A DNA stretch of 64,000 bases, from positions 1 through 64,000 of the forward strand of contig NZ_JAUEPH010000008.1 of NCBI RefSeq assembly GCF_030403435.1, in the 5' to 3' direction. This DNA comes from Algoriphagus sediminis (lineage in GTDB: Bacteria > Bacteroidota > Bacteroidia > Cytophagales > Cyclobacteriaceae). A program made the translations under genes and the position numbers. Under the pieces are notes generated by a model, which worked only from the letters and a program-made list of their open reading frames with translations, searched no databases and had not been told where the DNA came from. Positions 1-6,983 of the stretch are shown here, piece after piece (the first letter of the stretch is position 1; the number at the start of each line of letters is the position of its first letter).

Positions 1-132
1 AAGATTACCGAATCCAATAATGGAAAAAGAAAGACTGTTACTGTTTCAAATAATTCAAATGCTAAGATGAAGGCACTACTTTTTTTATGGGATTTAGTCA
101 AAGAATCAGGAGACCAAGTACTACATAATTAA
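1..132 (+). CDS. C-terminal fragment of an unrecognised protein
   Basis: An open frame runs from the first base to a TAA at 130-132 and gives 43 residues ending in KESGDQVLHN. It is lysine- and asparagine-rich with one short hydrophobic patch (ALLFLWDLV). The 5' end lies outside the window, so neither length nor function can be judged. No family recognised. A hairpin with a T-run lies about 230 bases downstream (360-389) and may end its transcript. It could also be a chance open frame. Confidence 0.35.
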   Translation, partial: KITESNNGKRKTVTVSNNSNAKMKALLFLWDLVKESGDQVLHN

Positions 133-359
133 GCTCTGAGCTTTGATAAAAGTGCCTAAGAGTTTACCCAAGCTCATTGGAAGACTTTCTCAAGACTTAA
201 CCTAAAAAACCTTTGGAATTCAACTTTCAATTGGTAACTTAAATATACGTTTCAATCGGTTTCTTTTTGAGATCATTAAGTTCAACAAGAAAGGAATCTA
301 GGGTCAACGAAGATTAATTGCTAATTACCTAGTTGGTAGCCAACTTAGCTTAACAACTT

Positions 360-389
360 AGAACCCGGGTTTTCCTCGGTTCTTTTTTT
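360..389 (+). terminator. Rho-independent terminator-like hairpin
   Basis: AGAACC (360-365) pairs with GGTTCT (378-383), followed by a run of T to 389. In the plus direction it could end transcription from the partial gene at the window edge or from an RNA in 133-359. That stretch holds no plausible gene, only a small GTTGG/CCAAC inverted repeat near 330-342. Confidence 0.5.
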
Positions 390-406
390 ATTGAATCAAA
401 ATAAAC

Positions 407-637
407 TCACAATACTCCTAATTCCTTGAGCTCCTTGAGGGTCTTTCCTAATCCTGTTTCATCACCTTCATCCAATTGCTTAATTCCTAGGGTCAATAAA
501 TCACGTATTTCACGGCCCTTACTCAGCCTTTCATGAGGGATGCTTTCACTGGTAATTACAATTCTCCTGATCTTAGCCTTAACTCGCTCAAGTTGAGTCT
601 CCATTTTCTTTCTACGATCCTGTCTACTGTAGAACAT
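407..637 (-). CDS. Small charged hypothetical protein (76 aa)
   Basis: Not recognised. The protein is rich in K, R and E and should be largely helical: a basic N-terminal half (residues 1-30, with a second possible start at METQLERVKAK, residue 12) and an acidic C-terminal half ending in KTLKELKELGVL. There is no signal peptide, membrane segment or cysteine motif. Its size and charge recall small regulatory or antitoxin-like proteins, but no toxin partner lies beside it, so this is not claimed. It is in a cluster of short unknown minus-strand genes. The shorter start at residue 12 is equally possible. Confidence 0.5.
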   Translation of the reverse strand: MFYSRQDRRKKMETQLERVKAKIRRIVITSESIPHERLSKGREIRDLLTLGIKQLDEGDETGLGKTLKELKELGVL

Positions 638-859
638 TTAAGGAATCTACAAGACTGCAAAATCAATCAAAATTCGACCGACTCAAAATGACATGGCTTT
701 GCTTTTTTGTTTGACCCTATCTCCGATATCTTCTAAATTAAGGATGCTACAAAGGCCGGATATAGCAAAAGATCAATTATTCCGGTGGCTGAAAGTGCGA
801 TAGCCATAAATGGGGTCCAGAAGTGTTTGAAGGATCAGACAGCAGATTTAATCAAGGCT

Positions 860-1573
860 TTAGTCCCTTCCTAAAAAGCCATGACTCGGCCATGTATAAT
901 CTTCTTTGGACATTTCCATAAGCTTACTCATTAGCTTTTCCGACTCAATTAAATCACCTTGTTTGTTAAGGTATTGGTCACCAAAATATCTATTGTAATA
1001 AGTATAATACTCGCCTGTTTTTCTCACAACTTCCTCTTCATTTGGAATCGAAACGGATTCAAAGGTTAACTCTTTTGCTTTTTTATCAATCATTAGCAAC
1101 ATGAAGAATCTTATCCCAAGAAGGTATAATAGAAGCATTGGGAAAATGTATGCTCTATGTACTGCTTGGGCTGTTTTAAAGTCCAATAATGAATCAGCTA
1201 AAAATGAGGGTTGATTTAAATTGTAATCTAAAGGCTCTGGGATGTTGACACTTGGTAAGAAAATCGCTGACAGCAATGCAAAAGCGAGGGAAAAACCCAT
1301 AAAGCCTTCATAAAAATAATTTCTGAACCTATAAATATCTCGAAGACTCCAAGAGTCATTTTGGAAGAAAGCCGAGAGGAAAAAGTAAAGGACAAAACCA
1401 ATGGGAATAGAAACTCCAATAAAAGCAAAGGGATAAGCTAGGGAGGCGTCTCTAACATTCAAAAAGTAAAAGGAAAGAAAAAATAGAACCACTACTACGT
1501 TTAAAATCAGCTTAAACAACCAGAGTTTCTTTTTAGGCTTTTGTTTCTCGTAGTCCAATATTGAATTATCCAT
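860..1573 (-). CDS. Hypothetical multi-pass membrane protein
   Basis: 237 residues with four or five hydrophobic segments: about 18-40 (LILNVVVVLFFLSFYFL), 47-70, 90-107 and 140-162. A soluble C-terminal tail of about 70 residues contains aromatic motifs (GEYYTYYNRYFGDQYLN). The short N-terminus is charged (KQKPKKK), suggesting a cytoplasmic start. No family recognised and no catalytic motif seen. It is monocistronic or loosely grouped with the small gene at 1718-1969 on the same strand. The 222 bases beyond its stop contain no terminator I could identify. Confidence 0.7.
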   Translation of the reverse strand: MDNSILDYEKQKPKKKLWLFKLILNVVVVLFFLSFYFLNVRDASLAYPFAFIGVSIPIGFVLYFFLSAFFQNDSWSLRDIYRFRNYFYEGFMGFSLAFALLSAIFLPSVNIPEPLDYNLNQPSFLADSLLDFKTAQAVHRAYIFPMLLLYLLGIRFFMLLMIDKKAKELTFESVSIPNEEEVVRKTGEYYTYYNRYFGDQYLNKQGDLIESEKLMSKLMEMSKEDYTWPSHGFLGRD

Positions 1574-1717
1574 AATTAATACTTTTTGTCAACTAAAAAC
1601 AATCAATCCAAATCAATGGGGCATTGAGCTGGTTAACAGCTTGACCTTTGAAACTATCTTGCTTTTACAGGTTTATGATTATTACTAGGAGTAATGTTTC
1701 CTGAATTCTGAAACTCC

Positions 1718-1969
1718 TTATTCATTTGGCTTGTAGTACCCATTTTTTTTCATCACAAGATAAATCATGAAATCTAACACCTTGAGTTCGGTTTTGGATA
1801 GCTCTTCAGCAGCACGCATGATCCAAAATATTTCCTGTTTGTTGTAACCCACTTCGCAGAGCTCCAAAATGCGACCTTCCAAATATTGATTTCTAGGCTT
1901 TTTTTCGTTTTTTAAAATCCATAGATGGTACATCTTTAACATTGTTCGGGCTTTTTCCTGCTTATCCAT
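1718..1969 (-). CDS. Small hypothetical protein (83 aa)
   Basis: A soluble, predominantly helical protein of 83 residues, lysine- and glutamate-rich, with the core GYNKQEIFWIMRAAEELSKTELKVLDFMIYLVMKKNGYY. No signal peptide or cysteines. The EIFWIMRAAEEL stretch could form an amphipathic helix of a dimer interface. Not recognised as any family. It lies upstream of the membrane protein at 860-1573 on the same strand, 144 bases away, so an operon is possible but not shown. Confidence 0.55.
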   Translation of the reverse strand: MDKQEKARTMLKMYHLWILKNEKKPRNQYLEGRILELCEVGYNKQEIFWIMRAAEELSKTELKVLDFMIYLVMKKNGYYKPNE

Positions 1970-2123
1970 TCTCTGATTCTTTCATTTAGATTTGTCTGAG
2001 TTGTTGACTTCCTCCACCTTTCACAACAAATTATTATTTCAAAAACTTATCCTATCAATATCAAAATATTTTGTAGTTTAATCAATGTCAGATAGCTTGT
2101 TTTAAACTAGCTCCAAAAAGATC

Positions 2124-2461
2124 ATGTGTACTCAAGGAAAGCGTTTTAAGTTTTGTAGCTGCCCGAAAAAGGGGATGTTCCAGACGCTCAATGGGGGTAC
2201 TTCGAGAATGGTCCAAAAACAGCTAATCCATCGATAATTAGAGAAATATTAATTCCCTATGGATTTAGCTCCGGGTTGAATAACTACGTTAAAAGTATTG
2301 AGGCTGACTTAAATCGTGGGGGGGGGGTATTTGATTTTGATCTAAACCATAAAGAAGGAGATTTCCTAGAAACAGATCTCAATTTTAAAGGATTTAGGCA
2401 AACATTGTTCTTCAGGTATTCTGATTCAAAAGGGTGGAGGTTCTTTAAACCAAATGAATGA
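2124..2461 (+). pseudogene. Frameshifted small Cys-rich-N-terminus gene with G10 tract
   Basis: Two frames join into one plausible protein. ATG at 2124 opens MCTQGKRFKFCSCPKKG and soon stops out of frame. The frame one base back continues from about 2174 with DVPDAQWGYFENGP to a TGA at 2459-2461, giving about 112 residues. The switch falls at an A5-G4 run (2166-2174), which in the upstream frame reads A_AAG_GGG, matching the X_XXY_YYZ form of minus-one slippery sites. The downstream part also carries a ten-base G run (2318-2327) encoding GGG. Amino-acid composition looks coding across both joins. It may be a true pseudogene, a sequencing error, a programmed frameshift or a phase-variable locus. 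Function unknown. Confidence 0.55.
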
Positions 2462-2782
2462 ATGATCAAGACTTTGATTTGGTAAACATGGGATGAAAAA
2501 GCTGTTGACATAAGCTAACATTTCAAATCAGATGTCAGCAAAACAAAGTGTTAAGAATTACTGAACCGATGTTATCGGTTCGTCCAGTCGAAACTTGGGA
2601 AAACTACATATTCACAGAGGCGTTTAAATGATTTCAGTTTAGTTTCGGTTATTGGTACTCAGAAATCAAAACTGGACTTTTGAAACATTATAAACGGCCA
2701 GTTGCCACTTTCTGAAAATGTAGTCAAATGTTGACATTTAGTTTCAGCTTACTAAGCATAAATACTTTCATAAATCAATTCA
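2462..2782. other. Intergenic stretch with one perfect inverted repeat
   Basis: No gene is visible. The only structure is a perfect 8-base inverted repeat, GAACCGAT (2563-2570) and ATCGGTTC (2574-2581), with a three-base loop and no T-run, so it is more likely an operator or RNA structure than a terminator. No TAnnTTTG promoter was found before the gene at 2783. Confidence 0.4.
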
Positions 2783-2923
2783 ATGGAGGACAAGAAGATC
2801 AAATTCAGAAACAAAGCCCATAAGAAGAACAACGAGGGCATAATGAAGGCTCGAATAGAAAACAAGCAGAAACTAGACTTCGAGACGATGCACGAGCAAA
2901 TCAAGAAGAACTCGAAGGATTAA
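2783..2923 (+). CDS. Very small basic protein (46 aa)
   Basis: ATG at 2783 to TAA at 2921-2923 encodes 46 residues beginning MEDKKIKFRNKAHKKNNEG and ending HEQIKKNSKD, with about one third Lys and Arg. Codon choice is notable: Lys is mostly AAG, Asn AAC, Ile ATC and Glu GAG, unlike the A/T-ending codons of neighbouring unknown genes, which suggests selection for expression. It has no hydrophobic segment and is probably a soluble, helical, nucleic-acid- or ribosome-associated protein (inference). The next gene starts 13 bases later. Not recognised. Confidence 0.5.
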   Translation: MEDKKIKFRNKAHKKNNEGIMKARIENKQKLDFETMHEQIKKNSKD

Positions 2924-2936
2924 CATTCCTTACGTA

Positions 2937-3794
2937 ATGAAAAAGATTTTCAAGATTTTAATTGTACTCGTAATTTTTATAGGCTCAGTTCTTTTCACCG
3001 CACTTCTAAAGAAAAGGAGACAAGAAAGAGTAAGAAATTTAGTCACCGAGGCGGTTTACAAGGTAGAGGACATTAACTGGGTTAGTAACTCATTTAATGA
3101 TTTAATTTTCAACACCCCGGAAAAGACTTTTAATAAGAATAATGAAGAACAGATCGAAAGTTCACCAGGTATTGGTGGAGGGGTTACATCATTTCTTGAG
3201 GTAGATGGAATTCTTTTTTATGTAATGTATTTGAAAATAAACTCCCTTGAATACGATATTTCGAAGGGACTGAATGGGGTTGTAACAGAGACTGTCAAAG
3301 GATTCAATGGCGAAAATTTAGATTATAATTTGATTCTCAAGGAGTATGAATGGGTGAAGTATGGGGAAAGTGAAGGAAGTTTCTCATTTAAAGGTAGCCC
3401 AGTCATTTTTAAGGCATTTTTAACCTTTAGCGAGGAATTAAAAGAAGAACGGGTTGATGTCAGGTCTTTAATGGTATTAGCTGACAAATCTGAAAATAAC
3501 CTTGAGATAATAAATGAGACTATTGAATCAATTGACCTGGATCATTTAAATGACTTGAATAACCCTTTATCATGGTTTTTTAATGATAGGAGGAAAGAGA
3601 GGAATTCCATCTCAAAAAAGAATGGTACGGATTCAGGGTCAACAAGTTCATTTGATGAATTGATGAGATACTTTAGAGGAAAAAGAGATTCAACCAAGGA
3701 TAAGACAAAATCTGGACTGCCACCCACTTATGAGGATTTCAAGAAAATGCTTGAAAAGAATCGCAGCTCAAATGACGATTCTACTCGTAATTGA
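2937..3794 (+). CDS. Membrane-anchored hypothetical protein
   Basis: 285 residues: an N-terminal signal anchor (MKKIFKILIVLVIFIGSVLFTALL, cut by KKRRQER), then an extracytoplasmic domain of mixed beta/alpha character, and from about residue 215 a low-complexity, charged tail (KKNGTDSGSTSS, KRDSTKDKTKSGLPPTYEDFKK). No catalytic motif recognised. The ATG at 2937 is preceded closely by the 46-residue gene, so the two are probably co-transcribed. The tail repeats Lys/Ser/Asp and may be disordered. Function unknown. It is the last gene of the unknown cluster before tRNA-Ser. Confidence 0.65.
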   Translation: MKKIFKILIVLVIFIGSVLFTALLKKRRQERVRNLVTEAVYKVEDINWVSNSFNDLIFNTPEKTFNKNNEEQIESSPGIGGGVTSFLEVDGILFYVMYLKINSLEYDISKGLNGVVTETVKGFNGENLDYNLILKEYEWVKYGESEGSFSFKGSPVIFKAFLTFSEELKEERVDVRSLMVLADKSENNLEIINETIESIDLDHLNDLNNPLSWFFNDRRKERNSISKKNGTDSGSTSSFDELMRYFRGKRDSTKDKTKSGLPPTYEDFKKMLEKNRSSNDDSTRN

Positions 3795-3814
3795 CACCCT
3801 TACCAACACCCTAT

Positions 3815-3859
3815 TCAAAAATAAAAAACCTAACTTACTAAAAATAAGCAAGTTAGGTT
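3815..3859 (-). terminator. Terminator of tRNA-Ser
   Basis: AACCTAACTT (3827-3836) pairs perfectly with AAGTTAGGTT (3850-3859). Read on the minus strand the stem is followed by an almost uninterrupted T tract, ten bases after the tRNA 3' end. Confidence 0.8.
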
Positions 3860-3868
3860 CTATCATTG

Positions 3869-3953
3869 CAGAGGCGGAGGGATTCGAACCCCCGGTACCT
3901 CGCGGTACAACGGTTTTCAAGACCGCCGCATTCGACCACTCTGCCACGCCTCT
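3869..3953 (-). tRNA. tRNA-Ser (anticodon TGA)
   Basis: Minus-strand cloverleaf of 85 nt. Acceptor AGAGGCG pairs with CGCCTCT, discriminator G. U8-G9 is followed by a D arm, an anticodon loop CTTGAAA with TGA at 34-36, a long variable arm with stem GTACC/GGTAC (a class II tRNA, as expected for serine), and a T arm containing GTTCGAATCC. CCA is not encoded. It has a near-ideal promoter upstream (3976-4005) and a strong terminator downstream, so it is a single-gene unit. Confidence 0.95.
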
Positions 3954-3975
3954 GTGATCAAATTCGATTGGAGTG

Positions 3976-4005
3976 CAAAAGTAAATGTAATCTCTACTTT
4001 TGCAA
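3976..4005 (-). promoter_or_regulatory. Promoter of tRNA-Ser
   Basis: On the minus strand a TTG (4005-4003) is followed after 19 bases by TACTTTTG (3983-3976), matching the Bacteroidota primary-sigma consensus TTTG-N19-TAnnTTTG. The predicted start lies about 15 bases before the tRNA. The -7 box is part of a perfect 10-base inverted repeat (3974-3983 and 3995-4004). Confidence 0.8.
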
Positions 4006-4054
4006 AGCTTTTCATGGCATTAATTTCTAAGTGGCTGATAATGAAATAGAATTT

Positions 4055-5119
4055 TTAATCCGAAAATTCTGGAAGCTCCTTTTCCTGCTCCTCTAAAACC
4101 CGAATGTCTTCTTTGATCAGATCGAGACTCACATTCATTTCGAAGCAAATAATGACAATGAGGGAGGTGATGTAAAGCCAAAGCATTAAGCCAATAAATG
4201 TCCCGATAGATCCATATAGCTTATTATAGCTGGCGAAATTGTTCAAGTAAAAAGTGAATGTATAAAAGCCTAAAGTTATAAGAAGCCCAGCCATTTTTGC
4301 ACCGATAGAACCAAATTTCCATTTATCATGAATGGCTGGAGCAAAACGAAAAATAAATGCACACGTGATGTAAAAAACCAAAAGAAGAATTAAAAATTTA
4401 AATGCATTGAAAAGGAAAAGCATAAATCCCGAATTGAACATGTGCAATTCATCAATCCTGGCAAGGAAAATATTTCCAAATATCATAACAGTGCTGGCCA
4501 GTAGAACGGTAAAGGCGAGCATTAGCACAATCATAATGGCGATAATTCTGGTTTTAAAGAAGCCTCTACTTTCTTTCGTTTTATAAACCGAATTGAATGA
4601 ATCCATCATGGAGACCACTCCTTGTGTGGAGGCGAATAAAGCGAAGAAAAAACCAAAAGAGAGCAAACTTTGCCTAGGAGTAGAGACAATGTCCATAATA
4701 GTTCCTTCGGTCTGCTCATAAAGTCCCCCAGGCAATACTTCTTTAAAGAAGACAAGAATATTTTCCGTGGTGACTAAAGGAAAAAAATCCTGTAAATAAG
4801 GGACGAGATTTAGAAGGAAAAGAATAAGTGGAAAAAGGGCGATGGTAAAACTGAAAGCCATAGAACCGGCTCTCTCATTGATATCATCCTTTCGAAGTTG
4901 AAGAATAAATGTTTCCCCTAAACTGTAGAGATTGTTTTCAGGATGCCCAAAATGAATCTTTTTGAGCTTTTTGGCCTGGTGAAGCAGCTGGTATTGAAAT
5001 TCCTGAATTCTATCTTTAAGCACTGTAGCTAGTAATACTCGTTTAGTAAATCTAGCAAATTCTTCGGAGGTCTGGTTGGCCTGTGGTTGTCTTTCTTCAG
5101 GAAGGTAAGCGTAGTCCAT
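4055..5119 (-). CDS. YihY/BrkB-family inner membrane protein
   Basis: 354 residues as drawn. It has the family's six membrane helices, beginning at the typical ERAGSMAFSFTIALFPLILFLLNLVPYL segment, then LSFGFFFALFASTQGVVSMMDSFNSVY, and later FMLFLFNAFKFLILLLVFY and IGTFIGLMLWLYITSLIVIICFEMN. The family, once mislabelled ribonuclease BN, has no proven general function. The first 32 codons overlap the thioesterase gene in another frame. A GTG at 5023, six bases after that gene's stop, would start the protein at VLKDRIQEFQYQ and is perhaps the real start. Likely co-transcribed with the thioesterase and MltG. Confidence 0.85.
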   Translation of the reverse strand: MDYAYLPEERQPQANQTSEEFARFTKRVLLATVLKDRIQEFQYQLLHQAKKLKKIHFGHPENNLYSLGETFILQLRKDDINERAGSMAFSFTIALFPLILFLLNLVPYLQDFFPLVTTENILVFFKEVLPGGLYEQTEGTIMDIVSTPRQSLLSFGFFFALFASTQGVVSMMDSFNSVYKTKESRGFFKTRIIAIMIVLMLAFTVLLASTVMIFGNIFLARIDELHMFNSGFMLFLFNAFKFLILLLVFYITCAFIFRFAPAIHDKWKFGSIGAKMAGLLITLGFYTFTFYLNNFASYNKLYGSIGTFIGLMLWLYITSLIVIICFEMNVSLDLIKEDIRVLEEQEKELPEFSD

Positions 5120-5433
5120 GCTTCGGTAATGAGTTCATTCGCTTCATTATAGACTTCATATTCAAAGCGAATTCTCACTCCCGGGACTTGAGGAATCCGG
5201 GTTTTAATGGTTAGTAGCTCATCGTATTTGCCGGGTTTATGGTACTTGATATTGCTTTCCAAAACAGGCATCATCACTCCATTATCTTCCATTTCTTTAT
5301 AAGAAAATCCTATGGATCTCATGGCTTCGACCCGAGCCACCTCAAAGTACATGGCGTAATTACCATAATAGACATATCCCATCTGGTCAGTCTCAGCATA
5401 TCGAACCCGTATTTGCGTTTCTGCCTGATACAT
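5029..5433 (-). CDS. Acyl-CoA thioesterase, 4HBT/YbgC type
   Basis: 134 residues forming one hot-dog fold. The family signature RVRYAETDQMGYVYYGNYAMYFE is near the N-terminus, with Asp16 as the likely catalytic acid. Such enzymes hydrolyse short- to medium-chain or hydroxybenzoyl-type acyl-CoAs in the cytoplasm; the substrate cannot be read from sequence. The start shares one base with the end of the mltG reading frame upstream, and the 3' end overlaps the long form of the YihY gene by 91 bases. In many Gram-negatives YbgC sits with the Tol-Pal genes; here it sits with cell-wall and membrane genes instead. Confidence 0.9.
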   Translation of the reverse strand: MYQAETQIRVRYAETDQMGYVYYGNYAMYFEVARVEAMRSIGFSYKEMEDNGVMMPVLESNIKYHKPGKYDELLTIKTRIPQVPGVRIRFEYEVYNEANELITEAWTTLTFLKKDNHRPTRPPKNLLDLLNEYY

Positions 5434-6482
5434 TACTTGTATATTCTTGCTCGGTTCAGCGCCGCCTGATATCTTCTCGCATTTGCATTATGCTGGGTGA
5501 GATTCGTAGCAAAGGCATGGTATCCAGAAAAATCGTCCTTTGCGCACATGTAAAGGTAATTATGCTCTTCCGGGTTCAAAACAGCTTCAAGAGAGCTGAT
5601 ATCAGGAAGATTAATGGGGCCTGGAGGAAGACCTAGATTTTTGTACGTATTGTATGGGCTATCTATTTCCTTATGCACATTTAATACTCTCTTTATCTCA
5701 AAATCTCCAAGCGCATATACTAAAGTTGGATCCGCTTGTAGGTACATTCCCCGATCCAAACGATTCAAATATAGTCCTGCAATTCTGGGGCGTTCATCAG
5801 CTTTTTGCTGACTCTCTGCCTGAACAATGGAGGCCAGAGTGGTCACCTCTTTTGGATTTAGCCCAAGCAACCTAGCCTTATCACGTCTCTCCTGATTCCA
5901 AAAGCGCTGGTATTCCTTATTCATTCTTTCGAAAATCTCCTCAGGGCTGCTGTCCCACCATACCTCATAAGTATTAGGAATAAACATCCCCATGATGGTC
6001 TCCTCTTCGAAGTCAAACTTCCTGATGTATACAGAATCCTGTAAAAGCTCCAAGAATTGAGTTTGATTGAATTCCAGATTTTTGGAAATTTTTTCTGCTA
6101 AATCCTCTTTGGTTCGGATGTTATTAAATGTCAGTTTAATTGGGGACTGATCACCTGATCTCAACTTTCTGACCAATTCCAGATTAGTCATTTTAGGTTC
6201 TATGATATACAACCCAGATTTTACAGATTCCTGATAGCCAAGAACTTTGGCTACAAAGCCAAAGCTTACAGCATCATTGATCACTTTTTCATCATACAGC
6301 TCCTTGCTAACCTGAGAATAGGTTGCATTGCTGGGAATTCGTAAGACATAAGCCTGTTCTGTTTCCAGTAGTGTGTTTGGGCTGTAAAATACCTGGTAGA
6401 AGTAAAAGGTAAAGGAAATGGCAAGCACAGAACCTGTAACCAGTAAAACCAGAAGAAATTTTCTCTTTTTATCCGTAAGCAT
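5433..6482 (-). CDS. mltG: Endolytic murein transglycosylase MltG
   Basis: 349 residues. A single N-terminal membrane anchor (residues 9-31) precedes a LysM-like region and the YceG/MltG catalytic domain. TLASIVQAESQ places Glu223 at the position of the catalytic Glu of E. coli MltG, followed by the conserved IAGLYLNRL and LQADPTLVYAL motifs. The enzyme cleaves nascent glycan strands in the periplasm and helps set their length. I chose ATG 6482 (MLTDKKRK) rather than 6500 because a TAnnTTTG promoter box overlaps the longer form. Confidence 0.93.
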   Translation of the reverse strand: MLTDKKRKFLLVLLVTGSVLAISFTFYFYQVFYSPNTLLETEQAYVLRIPSNATYSQVSKELYDEKVINDAVSFGFVAKVLGYQESVKSGLYIIEPKMTNLELVRKLRSGDQSPIKLTFNNIRTKEDLAEKISKNLEFNQTQFLELLQDSVYIRKFDFEEETIMGMFIPNTYEVWWDSSPEEIFERMNKEYQRFWNQERRDKARLLGLNPKEVTTLASIVQAESQQKADERPRIAGLYLNRLDRGMYLQADPTLVYALGDFEIKRVLNVHKEIDSPYNTYKNLGLPPGPINLPDISSLEAVLNPEEHNYLYMCAKDDFSGYHAFATNLTQHNANARRYQAALNRARIYK

Positions 6483-6488
6483 GTGTGG

Positions 6489-6496
6489 CAAAAATA
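6489..6496 (-). promoter_or_regulatory. Candidate -7 box of mltG operon
   Basis: The minus strand reads TATTTTTG here, matching TAnnTTTG. No TTG at the ideal spacing is seen. Transcription would start close to 6482, at or very near the start codon, suggesting a leaderless or very short-leader message. Confidence 0.4.
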
Positions 6497-6562
6497 ACAA
6501 AAGACTTTTTCAAAACGCCTCCAAGTTATTAGGGTTTTACTTCTTTTGGTTTTCTTTACCCC

Positions 6563-6976
6563 ATGAAGCTTATTCCGGTAGTCTGCGCCATATTAATATC
6601 TGACTCCAGGGTTTTAGCAGTGAGGCGATCCAGCAAAATGCCTTTAGTAGGGTTTTGGGAGTTTCCTGGAGGCAAAATCGAGAATGGGGAAAGTGAAAAA
6701 GAATCCCTAAAAAGAGAAATACAGGAAGAGTTAAATTTAACTGTTGAAGTCGGAGTACCACTTACTCCTACTGAATATAGCTATGAGGATGGTAAAGTTA
6801 TTCGCTTGATTCCTTTTCTGGTCAGGGAGTTTTCAGGTGAATTCAGGTTGGCCGAGCACGATGATTTTGCCTGGTTAGGACGAAATGAACTTTTGAATGT
6901 AAATTGGGCTCAGGCTGATATTCCCATAGTAAAGGAACTGGTAAAGAAGTGGGAAGAAATCAAAAAACAACCCTGA
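6563..6976 (+). CDS. NUDIX hydrolase, MutT-like (8-oxo-dGTP diphosphatase type)
   Basis: 137 residues. The complete Nudix box GX5EX7REX2EE runs from Gly37 to Glu56 (GKIENGE...REIQEE), preceded by FWEFPGG as in MutT. Probable role: hydrolysis of oxidised purine nucleoside triphosphates to prevent mispairing, in the cytoplasm with Mg2+. Other nucleotide substrates are possible because the fold is versatile. It is divergent from mltG and lies seven bases before the YciO-type gene, so the two are likely one operon. Confidence 0.88.
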   Translation: MKLIPVVCAILISDSRVLAVRRSSKMPLVGFWEFPGGKIENGESEKESLKREIQEELNLTVEVGVPLTPTEYSYEDGKVIRLIPFLVREFSGEFRLAEHDDFAWLGRNELLNVNWAQADIPIVKELVKKWEEIKKQP

Positions 6977-6983
6977 GGTATCT

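Noticed and set aside
736..834. Minus-strand hydrophobic stretch (HFWTPFMAIALSATGIIDLLLYPAF) beyond the 860-1573 gene
   Set aside because: Only about 33 codons between stops, with an internal ATG giving 24 residues; could be a remnant of a longer membrane gene but is too short to support.
2284..2511. Minus-strand open frame of 75 codons across the frameshifted gene
   Set aside because: Antisense to the better supported plus-strand coding sequence, with composition typical of a shadow frame (VSRKSPSLWFRSKSNTPPPRF).
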